From the NCBI RefSeq assembly GCF_020740795.1, contig NC_067283.1, positions 44,071,659 to 44,135,658 on the forward strand: a DNA stretch of 64,000 bases. Direction: 5' to 3'. This DNA is from Apus apus (lineage: Eukaryota > Chordata > Aves > Apodiformes > Apodidae). Of this stretch, positions 29,301 to 38,355 are shown one piece after another. The notes below the pieces were generated by a model. That model was given only the letters and a program-made list of their open reading frames with translations, searched no databases and was not told the origin of the DNA. Position 1 is the stretch's first letter; each line of letters begins with the position of its first letter. Position numbers and translations under genes: made by a program.

Positions 29301-32300
29301 TAATAAAGTACAAACAAGATTGCGTACAAGTTAAAAATCTTGTTCTTCCACATCTAAGGCATAAAATAACCTATGATAGGGCACTAAAACAGATTAGCAA
29401 GAGTGTTAATTCTCTTCCTAGCTGGGGAAGCTCATTCATACAACCAGTTTTTGCTTTCGTTTTCCTCTACAGATGAGGCACGGCTATGGCAGCTAAGCAA
29501 TCTGAGGGTGTGGCTTCTCCTGTGACACCCACAGGCAGGTTTCAGGCTCTACCTTTGTGCCTTCTACCAGGTCAGCTAGGCCAACCGAGGAAACAAAATG
29601 CAAGCTACTTTGACCCCAAGAAACAAAACTAGAAACATACTCTACAAGCAACTATTTAAATTTGCAAAGAAATCACACTCTGGAGATTCTGGCTGGAAAA
29701 AACTTGGAAAGATGTATGAAGGCAAGCAGTGGAGATGGAACATCAGCAGACACATCTAGAAGTCAGCCATAGAAAAGGAGGAATGGCTGCTCTACAAATA
29801 CTTCAAGGGTAAGGAAGAAACAAATCTCTCCACCTGAATATATTGAGGAGAAAGACAGAAGTAAAGCTTCAAGATAGCAGAGTTCTTTCAATCTTCTTTC
29901 ACCCTGGGAAGAAGAAGGTACTTTTTGATCACCCTCAGGGATAATGCTGACAGCCACCTTAAAATAATATGCTAGTCAAGATTAAAAGCAACTTCAGCAG
30001 TATCTGTACCTAATGAAACACCTGATAAAAGCAGCTGTTAATAGGACATAACTTCAGACTAAATTATGTATATAGAATATTTACATGCACTGACTCAACA
30101 GAAAGAGGAACACAGCAGAGAAAAAATGGCATGCTGCCACAGAAAGTTTTACGTAACAGGCTGAAGATGTTCTGCTTCCACAGCTCAAGTGGAAAAACTA
30201 GAGCATTAAATCTTGATCTGGTTACATCCTATCACCATGTTTTTTTAGCCTACATAAAAACAGTTTACAGATTTCCAAGAAAAGAAGATTTTACTCTAGC
30301 GTGTAGCAAAAGTAACGTTTCCCTCCCAACAGCCCATATATATTTACATTATAAAAAGGGAAGAGAAGGGAAAAAGCAAAACAGACTTGGTGGAGTTACA
30401 TTATGATGGTGAGCTCTTCCTATAATGAGTAGTTAAGGCAAATGGATTTAAGGGAGAAAAAGCAGTACCTGTAATTATATTCTCCATCATTTACATAAAG
30501 GCCAGTTCATCCTTACTGTTACTTTCAGTGTGAATTTAATTCACTTGTAACAGCTTCACTGTTGAGCACTGAATAATCAAGTAGTATTTTTACTAGTTTT
30601 GGCATCAGTAGATTGTTAGTTTTCAGGAAGTGTTACATATGAAAATTTCCCTCATATTACTTCCCTTAATGTTGTTGGAAAGTAATGTAGCTGAGACATT
30701 AGCAAGTTATCTTCAGTTTTAACTGGTTTTGATTTCTGTTTTAGTGTTGCATTCACTCCAGGGCAAAAACTAACACAAAAGAGTTTCAGAATATTTCTAG
30801 TTTTTCAGTATAATCCAGGTCAGGAAAAATATATGAATCACAAGTCACCATAAATTTAGTGTTGAATAGCAACAGAACATAAAGACTGGAAAAATAAAAC
30901 CACTAAAAAAGCAGTGGAAAAAAAATAATTAAAAATGGTTTTCAGAAATACAGGTACTCTGTTTAAAAGCCAGCCTTTAAGGGTAAGTCACTTGTGTAAA
31001 TGGAAGAAATTCTTACCATCACATAATTCCACCAAGTTAATCTGTAGCTTAACATACTGTTTTCAAACAGAGTTCCACCGCTTCCGTGTACAACTCTACA
31101 GCTTCTTCTACATTGCCTTTATCATCTTCATCAAAAGCCTGTGTAACTAGGAAGTGAGCACGCTCCAAGTCCAACTGTTGCTTTGACTTCAGAGGATCTG
31201 TGTTCTGTGACTGAACTAAACAAAAAAGAAAGTATTTAGCTTTCTACAGAAGACATGTAAGAACTCCCTTAACATGATACCGAAACACTTGCAGTTCTAA
31301 TCAGATGGGTAATATATATATTTTTGGCTGGAAAACAAATCTTTCTAAACTTTACTAAAAGCATCTTTTCAAGGACAATATTTCAAGAAAATACCCACAC
31401 CCTTCAAGCAGATATACACTCCCAGGATATCTCACATGTCAAATAATTTAAATGAAATCTCCCTTCTACTACGCTAAGGACAAAGATAATTAAATATGTA
31501 AAATATTGCATTATTTATGAAAACACATCATCTGTGGTAATACACAAGTTCCTTAGGCATCTGTCTCATTTAATTTCTTTATTAATGAACTGACATACAA
31601 AATAAGAGTGTACCTTTATGAGGGCAGTAGACCCTACCAAACTGATTCATTGAAGGACATAGTTGTTATTCAAAAGGATACAGAGAAGCTCAAGCAACGG
31701 GCTGATAGGAACCTCTGGAAATTCAACCAGGACAAATGCCTGTGTCTGGGACAGACTTACACTCTGCAGGGTACAGCTATGCACAGAAGGGCCTGGGGGA
31801 GAGCTGGGTGAGCCCAAGCCAGCAGGCCCCTGCCAGCAATGAAGGCGAACAGCAACCTAGGCTGTGTCAGCACAGCCAAGAGATGGGGGAAGCAACCACC
31901 ATCCTCTACTCAGGACACAGTGGAATACCACATCTGGTCTTGGCTCCCCAGATGATGGCTGGGGCTGAAGGACTTGGCCTTTTGTGAAGAAGAAGAGGGA
32001 GCTTGGCTTGTCCAGCCAGGAAGAGAGATGGCTTTTGGGGGAACCCAATAGTAACCTGCTACTAACTGTGAGGTTATCAAGAAAATGGATTCAGGCTCTT
32101 CAGTGTGATGCAAAGAAAGGGAATGAGAGCCAGTGGCTATGAACTGAAACAGGAGAATCCAACTAGGCATATATGTAAAAAAACAACAAACAAAACCAAC
32201 AACAATAAAAGATAACAGCACCCTGGAACAGGGGCTCAGAAGCTCTAGGAATTTTCTGTCCTTAGGAATTTTTAGAACCAGACTGCGCCTGAGAAACCAG

Positions 32301-35300
32301 TTTCAAAAATCAGTATCTATTCTGCTTTGAGCAGAAGATTGGTCTATAGACCTCCCAAGGTCCATTTTTGGCCAAGTGATTCTACGACTCTAACAGAATT
32401 ACAGATGTACGAAAATTTGAGATTTTGGTCCAAGCACAAACACTGAAACTGGATCAAACAAGGAAACCCTTATGAGAGCAAAGAGCTCTTTTGGCCTCTC
32501 AAATTTAGTAATGCTACAGGAAGACCAGAACCCACGTCCTTCAAATCCATCATGCACCTGAGGCTCAGATGCAAGTTTTTATTTGTTCCTGATCAATTTT
32601 TATTGCTTTATTTAATTACTTTCTCAGGCTTGCCCTGCAGATCTGGCTCCTAAGAATGTTTAAAAGGAAAGCACGCCCACACCCAAATTCTTAGGAAGTA
32701 AGTCTGCGCTTCAGTTCTAATATATTTCAGAATTCAAAACTGACATGCTCATTGCATTGGTGGTCCTTCACAGAGGACAAGAAAAGCAGAATAATGAAAA
32801 ACAGAGCCAACATCCTTGATACTTATTTCACAGCACTGAAAGGCTTTCCATTCAACTAATTTAAGCAGAGGTTTAATTAGAAAGCTCCTTACCCACCTGC
32901 TGAATGGAGAGCTTGAACTCTCTCCAAGTACTCGTTTATTTTTTCTTGAATGTTTTCCAAGGTGGATCCTGCCATCCCTGCATAAATTAAGGCTTGTGCA
33001 GCTTCCTGCAGGGAGAAGAATTTGAGACAAAGTTAATGTTTGCTGCCTAGAGAATTACTTGCCATAAACAGACGGCCTACAGCAGCCATGAGTTGCATGA
33101 AAGCAAGCCCCTACATCTGCAAAGACTCAGTGGCTACAGAGAAAATCTGCAGGAAGGAGCAGGTTTAAAGTTATACATGAGATCATGTTCAACTTTTCAT
33201 TTATAGGACAACCTATAGGACTACATAAAAACCTTCTGACAGTCTATAAGGCCAGATCTTAGTTCTGCCTGTGCAGTAATGCATGGACTTAGAAGACTTT
33301 TAAGTAAAATTTATCAAGCATGCACTGAAATCATTCAGTAAAGCTCACAAACCACCTTTTACTTTTAAATCTGCAGATTTAAGATTAGGAAAAAATAACG
33401 CTACACACTATTTTAACCTGATAATAACGAAAGTAAACCAATAAAAATATTTTAAAAATCAAATTAATAGAATTTTGGTTTAGAAAGTATCTTCTTTTAG
33501 TACTACTCAAACAAAGCTGTCAAATCTGCAAAGTCTCAAAATTTAAAGCTTCCTAGATCCTCAAACTTCGCTTTTTAATTGTTTGTATGTGCACAAAATA
33601 CCCAATATTGATAAAAGTCTGCTTCTAGGAGGAAGCATAGGCCTACAGCTCAGAAGCACAGTACATTATCCTCATTATCCTTATTTTCTATATTGTACAA
33701 ATCTAAGAAAAAATGCCTCCAGTTGCACAAGCTGTCTATCCATTCACTAAATTGATGAAAAACATGTAAGGTTTGGCAGGGTTGTAATAAACAGAGGCCT
33801 GACAGTCTCAGAAGCATATAGAGAATGAAAATTTGTCACTCATAAAAATGAGGTTAAAAAACCCTTATTTTGTCCTCATTAATGGCATGGAAAAAATCCC
33901 ACACTTTTGTGGCAGTGCTCATCTTCCTACCAGCAGCAGAAGAGAGGAGGCAGCCATGTAGGAGGCTGAGTATGTAGGAAGCAGAACAGTAACTATGAGA
34001 GAGCTGCTCCTCACAGAGGGCGCTCAGACAGGCTGCTGTGCACTGGGCAAGCACAGAGCCATGGCCAGAGAGTCTCTTGCATGCTGCATGGCCATGATTT
34101 TTCTCAAGCTTAGCAGTTTGCTCCCATACACATCTGCCTGGTTTGCCCAAGCTTAAAACTGATCCTGATACAGCCTGCACTTTGTTATCAGGATAAATTT
34201 TCACTGTCAAGCATCACGGAACCAAGTACTGCATGCTCCCTGTTAACATCCATCACCATTTTCCAACATATAAAATGTCCACAGCAACATAAGAGCAAAG
34301 AGAAGTACTGTTCCATTTATAAGCTACAGTTAACTACTGTTAAGATCTAGAAGACAACTATTTCTTTGGGGGGAAAAAAAGCGCACTACAGATATATCTT
34401 CAAGGGCTGTATATACTTGCCTATGACATATCACAAGCACAAACTGATGAAACAGACATATCAAAACAATAAGTTGCCTATATATGATGCAAAGAACAAA
34501 TGTGGATTTTCAAACGAGTGCTGCAGAAAGAATGCATAATTGATGTTGCTTCTGTGGTTTGAAGCACAACTGTTCTGCCTGATGTAAACATAGTGAAAAC
34601 AGCCTTTTATAAATTAAGGCTTTAAAAGACTGAAGCAATTGACTAACTGCCAACAGAGCCAGCATGCCAACTGACTCCAGTGACAAGATGGACATGCAAT
34701 TCAGAGTTGGTATTTATGATCTCTTCAGTGCCACTACTGTTCTTTGGCATGAGCAGTGCCACAGTTGCACTGAGCTAATTACCGATCATCAGTTTGCAAA
34801 TTGCTAACTGTTGGTCAACAGTCAAATTTAGCAACAGTCATCAGGAGTTTTGCTGAAGTTGTCAGGTGCCCAAAGACCTTTCTGAGCTTTCTGCATAGCA
34901 CCATTAGCAAGCTACCCTATGCCGGTTCGCATGCAACCCTCTTCTAGGGATCTATCAAACTTACATGATAGCAGGAAGCAAACAACACTTGTCAGCCATA
35001 GGAACACCGTTCAGACAGGTCCATTTGTTGTCTACTGGTAAGAAACAGCAGCATTTCCCACGCTTCATCCTTAAGGTCAAGTTCTTGAAGAATCCAGTTC
35101 AGCACCCAGCTGTCCCACATGCTTAGCAATTGCACCAGCGGGCTTTGAACTGCTTAGGGCAGTTGGTAAGAAAGTTGGTGATGGGCCAGAGCTTATTAAG
35201 CATTATTTTTCTGGGACAGTGTTAAAGTCCTTCAAAAACACTAGGTGATATTTTGTGACTACTCTTGTTTAAACTAATGCTGGCAGTCTAGAAAGCCAAA

Positions 35301-37939
35301 CCTATCTAGGCTAAATCACTCCTAGAGAAATCTGCTTTAGCAATACCTGCTGAGTTTGCTCTCACTCTTCCTGATCACAATATATATGAAGGTGTTTGTG
35401 TTCAAACCTACCTGACAGTAAAGTCAATACTTAGTCTTTGACTGGCAAGAGTCACCTGTCTGAACACCAAAAATCTTAGCTGCAGAGTTTTGATTCAGTT
35501 TTTCTCACACAAAGCAGTGTCCATAATCATGCTGCTCTGTGGCCCAGCTTTTGCAAACACAAAAACACTGCTAGGATCACACTCGTCATCATGCATAGCT
35601 TGAGGTGCACCAACACTGCGAGGGATGCACTACTGCACCCAGCAAGAATATCACCCATATGCAGCAAGTGAAAAAGGTTTTCCCCACGCTGTACAAAAGT
35701 GTAAAGAGTGATTATTAGAACAAAGATGGTTTTCTTCTGAAGACTATTTGATAATTTCTTCCAGATCTACTGAGAAACATAATGTAATAAAGTAGTGTTG
35801 GACACTGCTATCAGACTGTTTGCAGGCACTCAATGCTGATAATGCTTATCAGCATTACTATGGGTAACAAATTTTGGCATGCACATAAGCTTAGTGCACC
35901 CTACATTAACAACCAGCTTAAAATGAGATACTGCTCTTCTTATCCTTTCACACTTAATTGCATAGCCCAGCATGATAATAACACTATGCTTTTTTTACAT
36001 TTCAAAGACGACTCATGAAGTAGAAGGCCAACTATAGAATTGACAAGTTAATGGAAGTGAATTACTTTGGCAGGATAATGGAATATGTGTAATGATTAAT
36101 GCAACGAGGATAAGTATAGGCTTCAAAGAAATCCCTTCTCACAGGTGAGAAGCCAGTAGGATATGAAACTTTAACATAACTTTGCAAAACATAAATCCAA
36201 GAAAACGAAACGTTTCACGGATAGAAAAATGCATAATGGTTGCAAAGAAGCTACTAAATAACAGCAGTAAGTCCACAGACAGAATCATAGAATGGCTTGG
36301 GCTGGAAGGGACCTTAAAGACCATATAGTTCCAACGCACCTGCCATAAGCAGGGACACTTTCCACTAGACCATGTTGTTCAAAGCCTCAACTAGCTTGAC
36401 CCCGAACACTTCCAGGGAAGGGACATCCGCAACTTCCCTGGGCAACCTGTGCCAGTGTCTCACCACCCTCACACTAAAGTATTCCTTTCTAACATCTTAC
36501 CTAAATCTACCCTCTTTCAGATTAAAACTGCTACCCCTCATCCTATTACTACACCCCCTCCCAAGTCCCCCCAGAGCCCTCTCTTCTCCAGGCTGAACCA
36601 CCTCAACTTTCACAGCCTGTCCTCTATGGGAGGTGCCCCAGCACCCTGACCATCTTCATGGCTCTCCTCTGGACCTGCTCAAGCAGATCCATATCCTTCT
36701 TTAGTTGGGGACCCAAGAGCTGAATGCAGTACTCCAGGTAGTGTCTCATGAGAGACGAGCAGAGGTGAGAGAATCACCTCCCTCAAGCTGCTGATCATAC
36801 TTCTTTTGAAGCACACACAGCCAGCCCATGTTGAGCTTCTCATGTACCAGCATCCCCACAACTTTTTCCTCAGGACTACTATTCTCTCTCTATTCTCCAG
36901 CCAGACAAAACATCTGAAATACTGAGCAAGACACTGAATTAGCCTCATCCACCCCTTGGTTATACCAACCTGAAGCCATACTGAAATAACAAAATCAGAT
37001 CCCTAACTGAAAGATTATTCACATGCAGGTAAAAAAATATCACAGGTAGTTTGTGATCTGAAGCTAGCTTACTGCCAAGCATCTTAAAATCTAGCCGCAT
37101 ACTTCTCTTCTTATTTGATGACTGATTATACAAGGGTTGTTTCCAGCTGCACACTCAAAGCACACGCTCACTTGCAGCTTTCCGAAATGCTCAGTGCTGA
37201 CATCTCCAACACAAAACTGAACAGTCTTTCAGGTCTGGCAGGGGTAGGGAGGGACCGGGAATGAAACTGGAGAACGACCGGGCCAGAGATATTTTTAGCT
37301 GGGTTTCGAGGAAGCTTCCCCAGAAGCTCCGAAGGAATTGTGCTCCAGCCACTGGAAGAAGTGCCTGTGCCCACTTTTCGAGCACCGTATCTGCACTGCC
37401 ACCCTTTAGGACCGTCACTAAACAGCAGCACGCCGGCAGCACTTGGCCCCACCTACAAATAAAGCACGCATTTCGCAACCTGCCCCGAAGGAAGCCGCTC
37501 CTCCGAAGCCGGACAAACTCCCGACGCGCACACCCGGCCTTCCGAGTTCTTCTCAGCTGGAACAGCCAGGTCTCCCCCGAGGCCGAGCAGCGCTCGCTCG
37601 CCGGGGCGCAGCGCGGGGGGAGCGGGGCGGCAGCGCCGGCCCAGCGCCCCTCCCCGCCGGCAGGGCCGGGCCGGGCCGCAGGGGCAGGGCCGGCCGCCCC
37701 TTCCTCCCCCGGGCTCTGCGGGTGCTGACGGGACCAGCACAAACCCATCGGCAGCTCAAGGCCCTCAGGGCGGCGGCAGAGAAGGAGACACCGGCGCCCT
37801 GAGGCACGCGGCTGCCACGGGCAGGCCCCTCCCGCACCTTGTAGTAGAAGACGGCTTCCCGGTAGCGCCCGCTCTGGTCCCGCTGCACTGCCAGCTGCGC
37901 GAACTTCACTGCGTCCAGCTCCAGCGCCGTAGCATCCAT
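5169..37939 (-). CDS. CAPN7: Calpain-7, complete gene span (21 coding exons, 813 aa)
   Basis: Atypical calpain cysteine protease (PalBH). In the known family its N-terminal MIT domains bind ESCRT-III proteins such as IST1 and CHMP1B, linking it to endosomal sorting and cytokinetic abscission. Seen here: 21 exons, each with GT donor and AG acceptor, in continuous phase, totalling 2442 nt. Approximate domains: MIT1 residues 1-75, MIT2 85-157, linker 158-230, protease core 231-540, two C2-like domains 541-813. The triad is Cys290, His458 and Asn478, with Gln284 six residues before the Cys as in papain-fold enzymes. The start has a strong Kozak context (G at -3, G at +4) and begins MDAT like known orthologues. 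No frameshift or stop was found, so it should be functional. The coordinates give the genomic span; individual exons follow. Confidence 0.97.
5399..5491 (-). CDS. CAPN7: CAPN7 exon 20 (residues 735-766)
   Basis: Encodes [20 protein letters not shown] and FQKKSSGDY. The acceptor is tttcag|GCAAT and the donor TACAG|GTAATA. The following intron is only 85 bp. Confidence 0.96.
5492..7329 (-). other. CAPN7 intron 19
   Basis: Contains the plus-strand CR1 at 5845-6535; the remainder shows no further feature. Confidence 0.8.
5845..6535 (+). repeat. CR1 LINE, 5'-truncated, in CAPN7 intron 19
   Basis: Encodes the C-terminal part of CR1 ORF2, with [20 protein letters not shown] and [16 protein letters not shown], then the standard 3' end with LPRDVVG, the TCCCTTCCAACTC segment and a GTGATTCTGTG tail. 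It is about 690 bp, 5'-truncated and antisense to CAPN7. The reading frame shifts near 6100, so it is a dead copy. Confidence 0.93.
7330..7460 (-). CDS. CAPN7: CAPN7 exon 19 (residues 692-735)
   Basis: Second C2-like domain: [30 protein letters not shown] and [10 protein letters not shown]. The acceptor is tttcag|GTTAA and the donor CCAAG|GTTTGT. Confidence 0.96.
7461..10833 (-). other. CAPN7 intron 18
   Basis: Largest 3' intron. Besides the CR1 at 9883-10777 it contains an open minus-strand frame (8006-8281) and a plus-strand frame (9453-9752), neither resembling a known protein. Confidence 0.75.
9883..10777 (-). repeat. CR1 LINE, 5'-truncated, in CAPN7 intron 18
   Basis: In plus orientation it starts TCATAGAATGGTTAAGG...GGAAGGGACCTTAAAG, the reverse complement of a CR1 3' end. 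Minus-strand translation gives ARFADDTKL (the RT active-site box) followed by [20 protein letters not shown] and [16 protein letters not shown]. It is about 895 bp, sense to CAPN7, with frameshifts. Its 5' edge lies about 55 bp from exon 18. Confidence 0.94.
10834..10896 (-). CDS. CAPN7: CAPN7 exon 18 (residues 671-691)
   Basis: A 63-nt exon encoding [20 protein letters not shown] then R, linking the two C2-like domains. The acceptor is caacacag|GTGTA and the donor AAACGG|GTAAAG. A CR1 starts about 50 bp past the donor. Confidence 0.95.
11602..11747 (-). CDS. CAPN7: CAPN7 exon 17 (residues 622-670)
   Basis: Encodes [20 protein letters not shown] and [14 protein letters not shown], the end of the first C2-like domain. 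The acceptor is tttcag|CTGAT and the donor ATCAGG|GTATGT. Confidence 0.96.
13984..14059 (-). CDS. CAPN7: CAPN7 exon 16 (residues 597-622)
   Basis: C2-like strand pair [20 protein letters not shown] then KVYYP. The acceptor is tttatag|GACGA and the donor CCCAG|GTTAGT, ending with one base of Ala622. Confidence 0.95.
14532..14667 (-). CDS. CAPN7: CAPN7 exon 15 (residues 551-596)
   Basis: First C2-like domain: [20 protein letters not shown] then [20 protein letters not shown]. The acceptor is cttttag|TACTT and the donor GATAAG|GTGCTG, a slightly weak donor. Confidence 0.95.
16315..16414 (-). CDS. CAPN7: CAPN7 exon 14 (residues 518-551)
   Basis: Encodes [20 protein letters not shown] and LFKESTCIH, the end of the protease core (calpain FW.S..DF/L motif) running into the C2-like region. 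No ATG-initiated ORF covers it; found by motif and confirmed by phase. The acceptor is ttttag|GCAT and the donor CACAG|GTTGGT. Confidence 0.94.
18029..18173 (-). CDS. CAPN7: CAPN7 exon 13, catalytic Asn478
   Basis: Encodes [20 protein letters not shown] and onward through [10 protein letters not shown]. The Asn of KNPW is residue 478, third member of the triad; the W.G.YSEN segment is conserved in calpains. The acceptor is tctttag|GGAC and the donor AATG|GTAACA. Confidence 0.97.
18403..18523 (-). CDS. CAPN7: CAPN7 exon 12, catalytic His458
   Basis: Encodes [30 protein letters not shown]. The His of THAYAVLD is residue 458, the catalytic base. The acceptor is gaacag|ATTTC and the donor AAG|GTATCA. 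Only 229 bp separate it from exon 13. Confidence 0.97.
19691..19797 (-). CDS. CAPN7: CAPN7 exon 11 (residues 394-429)
   Basis: Encodes [20 protein letters not shown] and on to RMLYQ, including the calpain L.LTGW-type motif. The acceptor is atttcag|AATAT, the donor CAGAG|GTACAT. Confidence 0.96.
21248..21394 (-). CDS. CAPN7: CAPN7 exon 10 (residues 345-393)
   Basis: Encodes [39 protein letters not shown] and PGSNS, typical calpain core elements (DD.LP and W..L.EKAY..). The acceptor is cacacag|GTAAT, the donor AATTCT|GTAAGT; both ends are phase 0. Confidence 0.97.
22985..23078 (-). CDS. CAPN7: CAPN7 exon 9 (residues 313-344)
   Basis: PC1 continues with [20 protein letters not shown] and INGVPRK. 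The first residue, Ser313, is split across exons 8 and 9 (AG|T). The acceptor ttaacag|TATAA follows an unusually long T-tract (T17 on the minus strand). The donor is AGAAAG|GTAAAT. Confidence 0.96.
23970..24055 (-). CDS. CAPN7: CAPN7 exon 8, catalytic Cys290
   Basis: Encodes [20 protein letters not shown]. The Cys of SDCSF is residue 290, the catalytic nucleophile of the family. The acceptor is tttatag|ACAAT and the donor ACAAG|GTAAGT. Confidence 0.97.
24791..24917 (-). CDS. CAPN7: CAPN7 exon 7 (residues 242-284)
   Basis: Start of the PC1 subdomain, with [10 protein letters not shown] and [16 protein letters not shown]. The final Gln284 sits six residues before the catalytic Cys, the position of the papain oxyanion-hole Gln. 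The acceptor is atctag|TGAT and the donor AAGCAG|GTAAAT. Confidence 0.96.
25822..25908 (-). CDS. CAPN7: CAPN7 exon 6 (residues 213-242)
   Basis: Encodes [20 protein letters not shown] and on to FPMPF, the entry into the protease core. The acceptor is ttgtag|GAAG, the donor TTTTC|GTAAGT; phases match its neighbours. Confidence 0.95.
25909..27420 (-). other. CAPN7 intron 5
   Basis: Contains the short CR1 at 27171-27362. The rest shows no recognised feature. Confidence 0.75.
27171..27362 (-). repeat. CR1 LINE 3' end fragment in CAPN7 intron 5
   Basis: About 190 bp starting TCACAGAATCACAGAATC and containing GGGACCTGGGAAGATCATCT, the reverse complement of a CR1 tail. Sense to CAPN7, extremely 5'-truncated. 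It ends about 59 bp from the exon 5 donor. Confidence 0.93.
27421..27621 (-). CDS. CAPN7: CAPN7 exon 5 (residues 146-213)
   Basis: Encodes the fast-evolving Lys/Ser/Pro-rich linker between the MIT pair and the protease, closing with the conserved [13 protein letters not shown]. The acceptor is gcttt ag|AGCAG and the donor CTCAG|GTAAGC. A CR1 fragment begins about 60 bp beyond the donor. Confidence 0.95.
27622..28763 (-). other. CAPN7 intron 4
   Basis: No repeat, RNA gene or coding signal recognised. Confidence 0.6.
28764..28831 (-). CDS. CAPN7: CAPN7 exon 4 (residues 124-146)
   Basis: Short exon for the last helix of MIT2, ending [10 protein letters not shown] plus two bases of Arg146. The acceptor is ctaaag|GCT and the donor GATAG|GTGAGT. 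The first ten residues ([10 protein letters not shown]) are the most diverged part compared with the human sequence I recall. Confidence 0.93.
28832..31057 (-). other. CAPN7 intron 3
   Basis: AT-rich. Contains an A14 run at 28980-28993 followed by CAACAA-rich sequence. No recognised mobile element. Confidence 0.6.
31058..31215 (-). CDS. CAPN7: CAPN7 exon 3 (residues 71-123)
   Basis: Encodes the inter-MIT linker and most of MIT domain 2, including [20 protein letters not shown] and the helix ending CLKT. The acceptor is tttag|TTCAG, the donor ACA|GTATGT, and the exon ends in phase 0. Confidence 0.95.
31216..32896 (-). other. CAPN7 intron 2
   Basis: Dominated by the antisense CR1 at about 31640-32391; nothing else recognised. 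Confidence 0.75.
31640..32391 (+). repeat. Diverged CR1 LINE in CAPN7 intron 2
   Basis: Plus-strand frames give [20 protein letters not shown] followed by KCLCLG, matching the CR1 ORF2 segment that normally reads D..RLEEWADRNLMKFN..KC..L..G. It continues through a decayed 3' region to TGATTCTACGACTC. Many indels make this an older copy of a different subfamily from those in introns 18 and 19. The 5' boundary is approximate. Confidence 0.75.
32897..33005 (-). CDS. CAPN7: CAPN7 exon 2 (residues 35-71)
   Basis: Encodes [10 protein letters not shown] through VQALHSA, completing the three-helix MIT1 bundle. The acceptor is ctgcag|GAAGC and the donor GCAG|GTGGGT; it ends with one base of the Val71 codon. 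Confidence 0.96.
35832..35856. repeat. Perfect inverted repeat, 11-bp arms
   Basis: AATGCTGATAA, a 3-nt spacer TGC, then TTATCAGCATT. The arms are exact reverse complements. Each arm contains a GATAA/TTATC core. Function unknown. Confidence 0.7.
36280..36905 (-). repeat. CR1 LINE, 5'-truncated, in CAPN7 intron 1
   Basis: Begins AGAATCATAGAATGGCTTGG with GGAAGGGACCTTAAAGACC, the reverse complement of a CR1 3' end, and extends into decayed ORF2 C-terminus (minus-strand frames include [16 protein letters not shown]). Sense to CAPN7. The far boundary is approximate. Confidence 0.92.
37838..37939 (-). CDS. CAPN7: CAPN7 exon 1 (residues 1-34, start codon)
   Basis: Encodes [20 protein letters not shown] onward to FYYK, the first helix of MIT domain 1. 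The donor is AAG|GTGCGG and the exon ends in phase 0. It lies inside the CpG island. The reading frame stays open upstream to 38440, but family comparison supports this ATG. Confidence 0.96.
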
Positions 37940-38074
37940 GGCCTCTTCCTTCCGCGGGCCGCCAGCGGCTGCAGCTCCCGGCCGAGCCCGCCGGGCCGCT
38001 CCTCCCGCCGGGCCGTGTCCTCCCGGGCCGCCTTCCCGGACGCTCCGCCCGCCCTTCCTGACCCCGCCGCGCCC

Positions 38075-38158
38075 GCCTGGCCACGCCCCCATCCCCGCCT
38101 GGCCACGCCCCCATCCCCGCCTGGCCACGCCTCCATCTCCGCATGGCCACGCCCCCCT
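38075..38158. repeat. 22-bp tandem repeat with CCACGCCC boxes
   Basis: About 3.8 copies of the unit GCCTGGCCACGCCCCCATCCCC, starting at 38075, 38097, 38119 and 38141. The first two units are identical; the third and fourth carry substitutions. Three of the four units carry an exact CCACGCCC (38081, 38103 and 38147), a KLF/Sp-like core, and unit 3 has CCACGCCT. It lies about 135-220 bp upstream of the CAPN7 ATG. Confidence 0.9.
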
Positions 38159-38228
38159 GTCCTGACGGCCCCGGCCCCCGCGCCAGGCCCTGCCCCGCCC
38201 CGCCCGCCTGGGCCGCGCGGGCAGCTGG

Positions 38229-38299
38229 GCGTGCGCACTGAGGCGGGCGGGCGTGAGGGCCGCACCGCGCATGCTCGGCTGGGAGCTTGGGGGCACGTG
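38229..38299. promoter_or_regulatory. NRF1-like and E-box motif cluster
   Basis: GCGTGCGCACTG (38229-38240) and CGCGCATGCTC (38266-38276) resemble the NRF1 palindrome TGCGCATGCGC, and CACGTG (38294-38299) is an E-box (USF/MYC class). These are motif matches only. Confidence 0.4.
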
Positions 38300-38325
38300 C
38301 GTGCTCGGGCCGGGCCGGGCGGGGC

Positions 38326-38355
38326 GGAGCGGAGCGGAGCGGAGCGGAGCGGAGC
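38326..38355. repeat. (GGAGC)6 pentanucleotide microsatellite
   Basis: Six uninterrupted GGAGC units within the CpG island, about 390 bp upstream of the ATG. It follows a GGGGC unit and is followed by GGCGC. Confidence 0.92.

Larger units (their letters stand above)
33006..37837 (-). other. CAPN7 intron 1
   Basis: Longest intron, about 4.8 kb. It holds a CR1 at 36280-36905 and a perfect 11-bp-arm hairpin at 35832-35856, and its 5' end is part of the CpG island. The 34700-35700 stretch is more complex than the surrounding AT-rich DNA but unassigned. Confidence 0.7.

Noticed and set aside
37191-38150. 319-residue minus-strand open frame across exon 1
   Set aside because: It is in a different frame from MDAT, has GC-driven Arg/Gly/Ala composition and crosses the exon 1 donor. 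It is a CpG-island shadow.
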